A stretch of 8,662 nucleotides of DNA from Candidatus Sulfotelmatobacter sp. (GCA_030040725.1 JASHTD010000334.1:1-8662); one strand, 5' to 3'. Shown: positions 1 through 6,127, counted from the first letter of the stretch. A program made the numbers and translations. The notes: generated from the sequence alone by a model not told the origin.

Positions 1-59
1 TTGCGCCAGAAGCCCACCTGATAGGTTTTTTCCAATCCCAAAATCTCGATGGAAGGCAT
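1..59 (-). CDS. ABC transporter ATP-binding protein, N-terminal fragment cut by window edge
   Basis: Read on the minus strand, an ATG at 59 opens a frame that runs off the left edge after 19 codons: MPSIEILGLEKTYQVGFWR. The pattern 'IEI.GLEKTY.VGFWR' is typical of the first beta strand of ABC-type ATPases of the ABC-2 exporter class, where the Walker A motif comes some 30 residues later. Walker A and every other diagnostic motif lie outside the window, so the call rests on this short N-terminus and on the promoter directly upstream. No purine-rich ribosome binding site is visible before the ATG. If correct, the protein would supply ATP hydrolysis to a multidrug, polysaccharide or other membrane exporter; the substrate cannot be told. 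Confidence 0.55.
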   Translation of the reverse strand, partial: MPSIEILGLEKTYQVGFWR

Positions 60-100
60 GATGGGTTCAGGAGACAAGAGTTTCCCAGGTTCTAGAAAAA

Positions 101-128
101 ATTATATGCGAAGGGAATTCAGAGTAAA
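101..128 (-). promoter_or_regulatory. Sigma70-type promoter for the leftmost ABC ATPase gene
   Basis: On the minus strand a perfect -10 hexamer TATAAT (101-106) lies 16 nt downstream of TTTACT (123-128), which matches four of six positions of the TTGACA -35 consensus. A transcript would start near 94 and leave a leader of about 35 nt before the ATG at 59. The position fits the partial gene at the edge, and the promoter points away from the 249-2843 gene. Not tested experimentally. Confidence 0.5.
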
Positions 129-204
129 GCGGCGGGAGTGAACGGGGAGATTACCAAAGTAAAAGCAGGTAAGAATGCGGGACTTCGGAATGACGCCGCG
201 TCAC

Positions 205-239
205 GGAAAAACTGGAAATAATCACCAGCCTGCTGCCGG
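205..239 (-). terminator. Possible weak intrinsic terminator after the membrane enzyme gene
   Basis: About 10 nt after the stop codon of the 249-2843 gene, the minus strand reads CCGGC-AGCAG-GCTGG (225-239). This can form a 5-bp stem with one G-U pair. A T-rich but interrupted stretch follows (ATTATTTCCAGTTTTT, within 205-224). The stem is short and the T-run broken, so termination may be weak. The rest of 60-248 shows only a small palindrome, TGACGC-C-GCGTCA (191-203), and the promoter described separately. Confidence 0.28.
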
Positions 240-248
240 ACTTCGGGG

Positions 249-2843
249 TCAGGGCTGAGCAGCTGGTGGATGCCAATCATAGAGTTTGTCGAGCAACCCG
301 AGCTGTTGGCGGATCAGACCTTCATTCTCGTCTCGCAACTGCATGGTAAGACGATTGTGGGCGCCGGTCGGATCCTCGGTGAGATCGTAGTAGTAGTTTT
401 TCGAATTGACGGCGTCGACGATGAACAGAGATTGAGCTTTGCCACCAAGAATGGCGTAGACGGGAGCGTAGCTGCAAACCAGCAGGTAATAGGGACGGAG
501 ATAAGGAGACTGTTCCTGCAAGGACTGAGTGAAAAGCGGCCGACCGAAGAGTTCCTGGTTAACGACGGGCCGATGGCCGAGGAGGTAATAGAGGGTCGGG
601 GTGATGTCGGTCGAAAGGGCGACCTGATTTGCGTCCCAGGCCAAGTGATCGCGCATGCGCGGCGGCAGATGGATGATCAGGGGGATGCGGATCACCTGCG
701 GAAACAGGAAATCGGCGTGTCCCCAGCGGCCGAACTCGCCGTAGCAATCTCCGTGATCGGCGGTGAGAATGATGATGCTGTTGTCGTAAAGGCCGCGCTG
801 CTGCAGGAACCGGACAAACTCTCCGAAAGCGGTGTCCATTCTTTTCAGTTCGTACAGAATCGCTCCGTGGCGGCCACCCTTGATCTTGGAGCGCTCGAGG
901 GTGAGGGTGTGGACGTTTTGCGGCTGGGTGTAGGCGAAGATGGGCTTTTGCGGATCCGTGCGGGAATCGATTTTGCTCTCGAGTTCTTGCAGAGTGGGGA
1001 CGAAATCCAGGTCGCCCCAGGCTTTGTTATCTGTATCCAAGGGTGTTACGGAAGCGGATGGCTGCGAGATCGCATACACGATCGGATCGAGGCTGAGGTA
1101 GCTGTGATAGCCGTCGGTCTCCAGAAGTTTCTGGAGATTGTTCATCGGATAGAAGGGTTGAATGTATTGCTTGTGCAACTGCATGGCTCCAACCCAAATC
1201 GCGGGCTCAGAAAGTGCGGTTCCACCGTAGCGGGTGAAGGCATTTTTCAGCACCACGCTGTCGCGGGCGAAGCGGCCAATCTCCGGCGTGTAATCGACCG
1301 ACGAATTGTAAGGCGAAAGGTAGTCCTGCCGCAGGCTATCAATGACGAAGACGAAGATATTTGGCTTAGGGCCGGGTGTTGGCCGCAGATCAGACACGAT
1401 GGGCAGGTCGACGGGTTTGACGGGAGTGTCGGGGCCTAGATTTGTATGTTGCTTAAGGAATTCATAGAAGCGGCCGTAAGCCTTGTCGTGAACCGACCAG
1501 GAGAGCACGTCGTATGCGGTCTTGAAAGAAATGTCTGCCCCGGCGTAGGTTTCGAGAAAATCGCGCGAATTCGATGAGACCGCGGGATTGTAGAGGGCCG
1601 ACTTTCCGTAGCGGGCAAAGCCGGCCGCGCATGCGGTAATCACGAGCATAAGGGCGATCCATTCAGCTCTTCCGCGGGCGCGGAAGCCGGTCCAGTAAAC
1701 GATCTGCAGAACGAGCAGCCAGACTGCAAGAACCGCCATTCTTTGCAGCACAAAATCCCAGTCGGTCTGACCGAGCAGGGCGGGAATCGCGTAGGCGGCA
1801 GCAAATAGAACGGCCGCGGCGAGCGGATAGCGAAGGGTGGATAGCTTCCGCAACGTATGACGCGGGAATTCGGCAACGAGCATTCGCCAATTGGCCGAGA
1901 TGGCAAAGCCGGCGAGCAAAATGGTGACGGAAACGACCGCGGTGAAGATATCGGCCTGAACTCCCTGAAAAGAAATCGTGGGAAGAATTATGCTGCGCAG
2001 CAGCCCGATGAAAAGGAACCAGGCCACAACGCGGGCGAGAATGAAATCGAACAACCCAGACGACGAGGTGCCACTGACCGCGAATTTGATCAAGACCAGA
2101 ATCAGACCGACAGCAAGGAAGATAGTGACATGAAAACAGAGGCTGGCGCCCAGACCGCGCAGCAGGAGGGCGCCGGGGATTGCGTTACCTTGAAGCGCTC
2201 CGCGAAGGGCCGCGGTGAGCGCGAAGATGAGGGAGGCGATGATCGCCGCGAGAGTGATCTGCGACAGGTTCAGGCTCTGACGTACCCTCAGCCACCGGGC
2301 CTCACTTTCGGCGGACCGGGACAGATCGAACACGGCTAGCCAGAGGACGGGGAACAAAGAAAACAGACTCCACAGATAACTGGTGAAATCTGGTTGCAGG
2401 TTGGCTAACGATGACCTTCCCCATAGGTAAACAAAAATTCCTGCATTCAAGACGAGGAAACTGGCGGCCGCGCTACGAGTTTCTTTCTGCCGCAAATCCG
2501 GTATGAAGGTAAGCCCAATGGGCCCCAGCAGGATTCCGTAGATCAAGCCATGAAGCCGCACGAAGGGCGGCAGCCAACTCAGCAGCGCGTTATGAATAAA
2601 GCCAAAGTAGGCGAACGGAACACACATCAGGAGACAGTAGATCGACGTGACCAGCAGGAATCCGCCGAGGGCGAGGCGGCTGGCACAGAAGAGCAGAGCG
2701 TTGAGCAGAGTGAACCATGCGCTCTTACGTTCAAAGCTTTGCGAGGTCTCGGCGATGAGGCGCTCACGAGGAGTTTCGATTTGCGGGAAAGTAATACCCA
2801 CGCTAGTGTGATCCGTCAGGAAGCACGGGGCCTGAAATTCCAA
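249..2843 (-). CDS. Multi-pass membrane alkaline-phosphatase/sulfatase-superfamily protein (LtaS/PptA-like transferase or hydrolase)
   Basis: 864 residues in two parts. Residues about 43-410 hold roughly ten or eleven hydrophobic membrane segments. Residues about 494-790 form a sulfatase/alkaline-phosphatase fold expected outside the inner membrane. It starts with NIFVFVIDSLRQDYLSPYN (metal ligand candidate D502), continues with GGTALSEPAIW (nucleophile candidates T542 or S545), and has ILTADHGDCYGEFGRWGHAD (D696, H697, H709 as metal ligands). The sulfatase C/S-x-P-x-R signature is not intact: S545-E-P547-A is followed by Ile where Arg is required. A formylglycine sulfatase is therefore unlikely, and a phosphoryl-group transferase or hydrolase more likely. 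Family members include LtaS, EptA and the pilin phosphotransferases PptA/PptB. The start chosen is TTG at 2843, the first available after an in-frame stop. It lacks a clear ribosome binding site, and GTG at codon 15 is an alternative. The gene lies 71 nt downstream of pilin A in the same direction with no terminator seen between. The true substrate is unknown. Confidence 0.8.
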   Translation of the reverse strand: MEFQAPCFLTDHTSVGITFPQIETPRERLIAETSQSFERKSAWFTLLNALLFCASRLALGGFLLVTSIYCLLMCVPFAYFGFIHNALLSWLPPFVRLHGLIYGILLGPIGLTFIPDLRQKETRSAAASFLVLNAGIFVYLWGRSSLANLQPDFTSYLWSLFSLFPVLWLAVFDLSRSAESEARWLRVRQSLNLSQITLAAIIASLIFALTAALRGALQGNAIPGALLLRGLGASLCFHVTIFLAVGLILVLIKFAVSGTSSSGLFDFILARVVAWFLFIGLLRSIILPTISFQGVQADIFTAVVSVTILLAGFAISANWRMLVAEFPRHTLRKLSTLRYPLAAAVLFAAAYAIPALLGQTDWDFVLQRMAVLAVWLLVLQIVYWTGFRARGRAEWIALMLVITACAAGFARYGKSALYNPAVSSNSRDFLETYAGADISFKTAYDVLSWSVHDKAYGRFYEFLKQHTNLGPDTPVKPVDLPIVSDLRPTPGPKPNIFVFVIDSLRQDYLSPYNSSVDYTPEIGRFARDSVVLKNAFTRYGGTALSEPAIWVGAMQLHKQYIQPFYPMNNLQKLLETDGYHSYLSLDPIVYAISQPSASVTPLDTDNKAWGDLDFVPTLQELESKIDSRTDPQKPIFAYTQPQNVHTLTLERSKIKGGRHGAILYELKRMDTAFGEFVRFLQQRGLYDNSIIILTADHGDCYGEFGRWGHADFLFPQVIRIPLIIHLPPRMRDHLAWDANQVALSTDITPTLYYLLGHRPVVNQELFGRPLFTQSLQEQSPYLRPYYLLVCSYAPVYAILGGKAQSLFIVDAVNSKNYYYDLTEDPTGAHNRLTMQLRDENEGLIRQQLGLLDKLYDWHPPAAQP

Positions 2844-2914
2844 TTTAGTGGGGCATGCGAGCGATCACAAGTGACTCAAGTACCGGACCGCGGCGATGTG
2901 GATCGAGACGCGAC

Positions 2915-3433
2915 CTAATTGGACATTGCCGTCAACGCCTGGCAGGCCGAGTAGCTCGCGACCAGAGTAATGGTACCGGACGGTTGAAGGCGAATCACCA
3001 TGTCATCGGTGGAGCAGTAGGCGCGCGTGCCGGTCATATTGCTGTTCGGCGTGGCAGTGGCATAGAACTGGTTGTTGACGACGCTGCCCGAGCCAGCCGA
3101 TCCGGTAGCGGCAAACGAATAGCCGCTCTTGCCGACTCCGCCGCCATTGGTGGCCAGGTTGTTATCGATGAGGCAAGCCGTGGTCGAGCTTGGGGTGCAC
3201 GGGCTGGCGCCGCCCAGGGGCGGAAGGGTTGCGGCGAATCCGATAGTAGCTTCGTAGGTTCCGAAATAGCCAACCTCTGCGGCATCGATGGCGTGCATCG
3301 AGCCAGCCGCGGACGAATCGTTGGCGGCCATGCGAGCCCTCACCAAGTTCGGAATGGCGATGGCAGCGATGACCAGGATGATGGCAACAACGATTAACAG
3401 TTCGATTAGTGAAAAGCCGCGGTGTTTGCGCAT
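2915..3433 (-). CDS. Type IV pilin-like protein A (prepilin with class III signal)
   Basis: 172-residue prepilin. The leader MRKHRG is followed by the mature N-terminus FSLIELLIVVAIILVIAAIA, with prepilin-peptidase cleavage expected after Gly6, methylation of Phe7, and the conserved Glu at mature position 5 (Glu11). The hydrophobic helix (7-28) would hold the protein in the inner membrane and then in the pilus core. The globular part carries four cysteines (79, 87, 140, 164) and the block LIDNNLATNG, features shared with pilin B. The ATG at 3433 is chosen because it gives the short leader normal for prepilins; the frame stays open to 3610, but that would add 59 unrelated residues. Upstream, GGGAGAAG and a nearer GGGA can serve the ribosome. 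It could be a major pilin or a type II secretion pseudopilin. No assembly genes (pilB, pilC, pilD) lie in view, so the apparatus must be encoded elsewhere. The membrane enzyme gene follows after 71 nt. Confidence 0.9.
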   Translation of the reverse strand: MRKHRGFSLIELLIVVAIILVIAAIAIPNLVRARMAANDSSAAGSMHAIDAAEVGYFGTYEATIGFAATLPPLGGASPCTPSSTTACLIDNNLATNGGGVGKSGYSFAATGSAGSGSVVNNQFYATATPNSNMTGTRAYCSTDDMVIRLQPSGTITLVASYSACQALTAMSN

Positions 3434-3494
3434 AAGTTGATCCCAGACTTCTCCCTCTGCCGGTTCTCCAGCTTCGGGAACCCATGACAAACAC

Positions 3495-3513
3495 TCGCAC
3501 TTACGGGACCAAA
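3495..3513 (-). promoter_or_regulatory. Sigma54-like (-24/-12) promoter candidate of pilin A
   Basis: The minus strand reads TTTGGTCCCGTAAGTGCGA. The invariant GG (3510-3509) and GC (3498-3497) of sigma54 promoters are separated by exactly 10 nt, as the family requires, although the flanking bases match the TGGCACG-N4-TTGCW consensus only partly. A very similar element lies at the same relative place before pilin B, which is the main support. Transcription would begin near 3485, giving a leader of about 50 nt. Sigma54 with a PilR-type activator controls pilin genes in several Proteobacteria and in Myxococcus and Geobacter; extension to this organism is inference. Confidence 0.42.
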
Positions 3514-3603
3514 CCGCTTGTCCTGGCCGGTTTCGGTGGTAACACGTTACTTCCATTGAATTGATCTGGAAGGGGAAAATGCCGGATTCAATGTGGATTC
3601 GCA

Positions 3604-3626
3604 CCGCCATTCGCTGCGGATGGCGG
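3604..3626. repeat. Perfect 7-bp inverted repeat upstream of pilin A
   Basis: CCGCCAT (3604-3610) and ATGGCGG (3620-3626) are perfect inverted copies separated by 9 nt. There is no T-run on either side, so it is not an intrinsic terminator. It lies about 95-115 nt upstream of the -24 element of pilin A and next to a second, longer inverted repeat. It could be an activator site or simply a hairpin. Confidence 0.5.
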
Positions 3627-3633
3627 GGATTTT

Positions 3634-3657
3634 GGCAATCGCCAACGCGCGATTGCC
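3634..3657. repeat. Perfect 9-bp inverted repeat, possible enhancer site of pilin A
   Basis: GGCAATCGC (3634-3642) and GCGATTGCC (3649-3657) are perfect inverted copies with a 6-nt spacer, giving half-site centres 15 bp apart. The centre is about 160 nt upstream of the predicted sigma54 start of pilin A, within the range used by sigma54 enhancer-binding proteins. No T-run follows, so a terminator is unlikely. No matching repeat was found upstream of pilin B. Confidence 0.5.
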
Positions 3658-3831
3658 GCCAACGAGCCGGACTTTAAGCGAGGCCGACCAACAAAACCGA
3701 TTCCGGATGACAATAATTGTTAGCGGGCGACGGATTCTGGCAGGACCGAGGCCGCGCGGATGATCTGAGTCGTGAAGGGATCTGCGGATGGGGGTCTGCG
3801 AGGCTACTACAGAGAAATGGGTTATTGCAGC

Positions 3832-3867
3832 AAAAAAAAGAAGCGGCGGATTTGCATCCGCCGCTTC
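3832..3867 (-). terminator. Strong intrinsic terminator of pilin B
   Basis: On the minus strand, 33 nt after the pilin B stop, a perfect 12-bp stem GAAGCGGCGGAT / ATCCGCCGCTTC closes a 4-nt loop (GCAA) and is followed at once by eight T residues (3832-3839). This is a textbook Rho-independent terminator. It should largely insulate pilin A from pilin B transcription, so the two pilins are probably independent units. Confidence 0.93.
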
Positions 3868-3900
3868 CTGTATTCGACCAGATACTGACCGTCCAGCAAC

Positions 3901-4413
3901 TTAGTTCTGGATCGGGGTCAGACCCTGGCACGCGGTGTAGGAGGCAACCAGGGTGATCGTACCCTGAGCCTGCGTGCGGAGCACGCCGTCATCAACCGCG
4001 CAATACGCCTTGGTACCGGTCACGTTCGACTGCGGAGTCGCTGTGGTGTAGTAGTTCCACCCAGTCGTCGCCGCGCCGCCCGGAGTAGCCGCAAAGTTGT
4101 AACCGCTCTTGCCGCCGCCGCCAGGACCGTTGGTAGCCAGGTTGTTGTCGATCAAGCAGCCTGTCGCCGGAGCCGGAACGCAGGGCGAAGCTCCACCCAA
4201 CTGAGCCAGCGTGGCATAACCAGTGGCCGGATACGCGCCGTAATAACCAACTTCACCGACGATGATGGTGTGCTCAGAACCGGCTGCCGAAGAATCGTTA
4301 GCCGCCATACGCGCACGCATCAGGTTTGGAATAGCAATAGCTGCGATGATCAGGATGATGGCAACCACGATCAGCAGCTCGATCAGTGAGAAACCCTTCT
4401 GTTGCTTCCGCAT
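3901..4413 (-). CDS. Type IV pilin-like protein B (prepilin with class III signal)
   Basis: 170-residue prepilin. The leader MRKQQKG precedes FSLIELLIVVAIILIIAAIA, with cleavage expected after Gly7, Phe8 as first mature residue and Glu at mature position 5 (Glu12). The rest closely follows pilin A, roughly two thirds identical by eye. It keeps LIDNNLATNG, GKSGY and the GTITLVASY block, and the four cysteines (78, 86, 138, 162) that probably form two disulfides. The main differences lie in loops around residues 48-70 and 95-130. The ATG at 4413 is selected by GAGGGG at 4424-4429 with a 10-nt spacing. An in-frame ATG at 4440 would place that site inside the coding sequence. A strong terminator follows the gene and a sigma54-like element precedes it. 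It may be the major pilin, with A as a variant or minor pilin, or either may serve secretion; the sequence does not decide. Confidence 0.92.
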   Translation of the reverse strand: MRKQQKGFSLIELLIVVAIILIIAAIAIPNLMRARMAANDSSAAGSEHTIIVGEVGYYGAYPATGYATLAQLGGASPCVPAPATGCLIDNNLATNGPGGGGKSGYNFAATPGGAATTGWNYYTTATPQSNVTGTKAYCAVDDGVLRTQAQGTITLVASYTACQGLTPIQN

Positions 4414-4863
4414 CTCGATTTTTCCCCTCGTCTTGGACATTTTTAGTTTCGTGCTGGTCATGGAATGACGCAGTCGGGCTAAATGTTCGCACTTGCCAGA
4501 CCAAACTCGCCAGTTACTTTGGTTCTCACCGGGCTGTAGCAATCCCGTTATTTTCAATACGGTGGAAAACTTTAGGCTCATTATATCGTGACCTGAGCCG
4601 GGGTTCGCTGCCAAATTGTGTCATTGCGGCTGACCGTTCGCGGCACCCAGTCCACGGGAGCCGACAGCCTTAGAACGTGGCAGAATCATGATTTTGCAGG
4701 GAAAATGCCCGGGTGCTGAAGCGTCTCTTTATCTCCAAAAGGCATTTGTAGTTTCATTCCCGGACGCAGATTACAATGGCCGCTCGGTTCATCGAAACCG
4801 GATTCGCCAACTTTATGTTTATTCTTTCTATAAGCCTTTCGGTCTGAGGCTAAACCGATTTTT
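4414..4863. other. Divergent intergenic region between pilin B and the Rieske oxygenase
   Basis: This 450-nt stretch separates two divergent genes. On the pilin side it holds the ribosome binding site (4424-4429), the sigma54-like element (4487-4505) and GGCATTTTCCC (4699-4709, minus strand), an 11-mer shared with the pilin A upstream region. There is a palindrome AATCATGATT at 4684-4693. On the oxygenase side only weak -10-like hexamers are seen (TACAAT 4772-4777, TATAAG 4829-4834) without good -35 partners. No convincing gene was found. Confidence 0.6.
4487..4505 (-). promoter_or_regulatory. Sigma54-like (-24/-12) promoter candidate of pilin B
   Basis: The minus strand reads TTTGGTCTGGCAAGTGCGA. 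GG (4502-4501) and GC (4490-4489) are 10 nt apart, as in sigma54 promoters. It agrees with the pilin A element at 16 of 19 positions (TTTGGTC, a G, and AAGTGCGA), while sequence on either side diverges. Transcription would start near 4477, giving a leader of about 64 nt, similar to pilin A. The match to the full sigma54 consensus is partial, so another conserved pilin regulatory site remains possible. Confidence 0.42.
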
Positions 4864-5958
4864 ATGCGCAGCTCGCTGAAGAATCTGAAAATCGAGGATC
4901 AGATTGCGCGTGCATGGACGCTTCCGTCAAACCTTTATTCCGATCCTGAGGCATACGCGGCTGAGAAAGAGACGATTTTTGCGCGCACCTGGCAGGTGGT
5001 TGGACATCACGATCAAGTGAAGAATGCGGGCGATTACTTCACGACCGAATTGATCGGCGAACCGCTGGTGGTGGTGCGAGGCGCGGATGGCAAGCTGCGG
5101 GCTTTTTATAACGTGTGCCGGCACCGCGCCGGACCGGCGGCGGAGGGTTGCGGGTCGAGGAAGCTGTTTCGCTGCGGCTATCACGGATGGACTTACGATC
5201 TGGATGGATCGCTGATCAGCGCGACCGAGATCGAGGGCGTGGAAGGATTCCACGCGGAAGATTTTGCGCTGGCGCCGGTGCGCGTGGAGGAGTGGTTCAA
5301 CTTCGTGTTTGTGAATCTGGATCGCGAAGCGCGGGCTTTGAACGAGTGCCTGGGCGAGCTGCCGGAGCAGGTGAAGAAATTTCCGTTTGCCGGTATGAAG
5401 TTATTCGAACGGCGAACCTATGACATGAAGTGCAACTGGAAGACGTACGTAGACAATTATCTCGAAGGCTATCATCTACCGAGCGTGCATCCCGGGCTGA
5501 ATCGCGAACTCGATTACAACGCCTACACGATTGAGCCACATGCGGAATACGTGCGGCAGTTCAGCCCGATCCGCGGGGCGCAGCCGGGAGATGCGACTCC
5601 GCGGCGCTATCAGGAGGCGGGCGAGGATCTTACAACGGATTATTTCTGGATGTTTCCCAACTGGATGCTGAATTGTTATCCCGACAACATTTCGCTGAAC
5701 ATTGTGCTGCCGCTCTCGGCGGAGCGTTCGCTGGCAATTTTCGAGTGGTATTTGCCGGAGAAAGATCATGGCAGCGCGGCGGCGAGAGCATCGGTCGAGT
5801 TCAGCCACCAGATTCAGATCGAAGATGTGGCAATCTGCGAAACCGTGCAGAAGAATCTGCATTCGCGCAGTTATTCCCGGGGAAGATTCAGCGTGAAGCA
5901 GGAACAGGGAGTGCATGCCTTCCACAGAATGTATGCCGAGGCGATGAGCCAGGGTTAG
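4864..5958 (+). CDS. Rieske non-heme iron oxygenase, alpha (catalytic) subunit
   Basis: 364 residues, full length for the single-component-type alpha subunits. The N-terminal Rieske domain (about 42-150) has the cluster ligands C85-x-H87 and C104-x-x-H107 (CRHR and CGYHGW), which hold a [2Fe-2S] centre. The C-terminal catalytic domain has NWKTYVDNYLEGYHLPSVHP with iron ligands H204 and H209, and a third ligand, probably D321 in QIQIEDVAICE. The residue expected to bridge electron transfer between subunits is Glu (E201), as in carnitine monooxygenase CntA, where most ring-hydroxylating dioxygenases have Asp. The EDVAICETVQKNL...G.FS...E.GVHAFH tail also resembles the CntA/choline monooxygenase/GbcA branch. 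The enzyme would hydroxylate or demethylate a small substrate with O2 and electrons from a reductase, but no reductase or ferredoxin gene is in view. ATG 4864 is the only start after an in-frame stop at 4831; its ribosome site (GAGG, 14 nt away) is poor. The substrate is unknown. Confidence 0.92.
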   Translation: MRSSLKNLKIEDQIARAWTLPSNLYSDPEAYAAEKETIFARTWQVVGHHDQVKNAGDYFTTELIGEPLVVVRGADGKLRAFYNVCRHRAGPAAEGCGSRKLFRCGYHGWTYDLDGSLISATEIEGVEGFHAEDFALAPVRVEEWFNFVFVNLDREARALNECLGELPEQVKKFPFAGMKLFERRTYDMKCNWKTYVDNYLEGYHLPSVHPGLNRELDYNAYTIEPHAEYVRQFSPIRGAQPGDATPRRYQEAGEDLTTDYFWMFPNWMLNCYPDNISLNIVLPLSAERSLAIFEWYLPEKDHGSAAARASVEFSHQIQIEDVAICETVQKNLHSRSYSRGRFSVKQEQGVHAFHRMYAEAMSQG

Positions 5959-6114
5959 TCACGAGCAATTCGGGAGCAATGGCGAGCTTTTTTCTCTAGA
6001 GTCCATTTACCCCAGACAATTCACTTCTTCCAATAAATTTACAATTTGTTCTCAGAGGTTCGTGTAACATGGCTTCCCCCGACCTCGCGTGTGTGGGCCG
6101 CGAAACGTCAGTGT

Positions 6115-6120
6115 GGAGGA
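6115..6120 (+). promoter_or_regulatory. Ribosome binding site deciding the GTG start of the GloVer gene
   Basis: GGAGGA lies 7 nt before GTG at 6128. The upstream in-frame ATG at 6089 has no such site and would put 13 polar residues in front of the signal peptide, so GTG 6128 is preferred. The rest of the 5959-6127 gap shows no clear promoter; TACAAT at 6040-6045 lacks a convincing -35. Confidence 0.8.
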
Positions 6121-6127
6121 TCCTCTC

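Larger units (their letters stand above)
3434..3831. other. Intergenic region upstream of pilin A
   Basis: No convincing gene lies between the pilin A start and the pilin B terminator. On the minus strand it contains, in transcription order: two perfect inverted repeats (3604-3626 and 3634-3657), the element GGCATTTTCCC (3573-3583) also found upstream of pilin B, a sigma54-like promoter (3495-3513), and a leader of about 50 nt. A small palindrome ACAATAATTGT sits at 3710-3720. The part 3658-3831 shows nothing else I can interpret. Short open frames here lack ribosome binding sites and family resemblance. Confidence 0.6.

Noticed and set aside
270..1439. 389-codon open frame on the plus strand antisense to the membrane enzyme
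   Set aside because: It lies wholly inside the well-supported minus-strand gene, resembles no protein family and has no convincing ribosome binding site. GC-rich coding DNA often leaves such mirror frames open.
249..2843. Calling this protein a true sulfatase
   Set aside because: The C/S-x-P-x-R formylglycine signature is broken (Ile in place of Arg), and the large membrane domain is typical of AP-superfamily transferases rather than soluble sulfatases.
3434..3513. Cyclic-di-GMP (GEMM) riboswitch in the pilin leaders
   Set aside because: GEMM riboswitches often precede pilin genes, so both leaders were searched for the conserved GGGCAAACC and ACGCAAAGC-type core. It is absent, and the leaders are too short.
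3434..3610. Upstream in-frame extension of pilin A (59 extra residues)
   Set aside because: Prepilin leaders are short and end in Gly before FSLIE; the extension crosses the promoter-like element and shows no conservation with the matching stretch before pilin B apart from that element.
3634..3657. Inverted repeat as an intrinsic terminator
   Set aside because: There is no T-run on either strand next to the stem, and a far better terminator already follows pilin B at 3832-3867.
4580..4585. Perfect TATAAT on the minus strand upstream of pilin B
   Set aside because: No acceptable -35 hexamer is found at 16-18 nt spacing, and the base composition here is locally AT-rich. It remains possible as a minor promoter but is not supported enough to list.
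4414..4614. Upstream in-frame extension of pilin B (67 extra residues, or 9 from ATG 4440)
   Set aside because: The GAGGGG ribosome binding site at 4424-4429 points to ATG 4413, which gives the normal 7-residue prepilin leader.
4688..4879. 63-codon plus-strand open frame before the Rieske gene
   Set aside because: It overlaps the oxygenase start in another frame, has no family resemblance and no good ribosome binding site.
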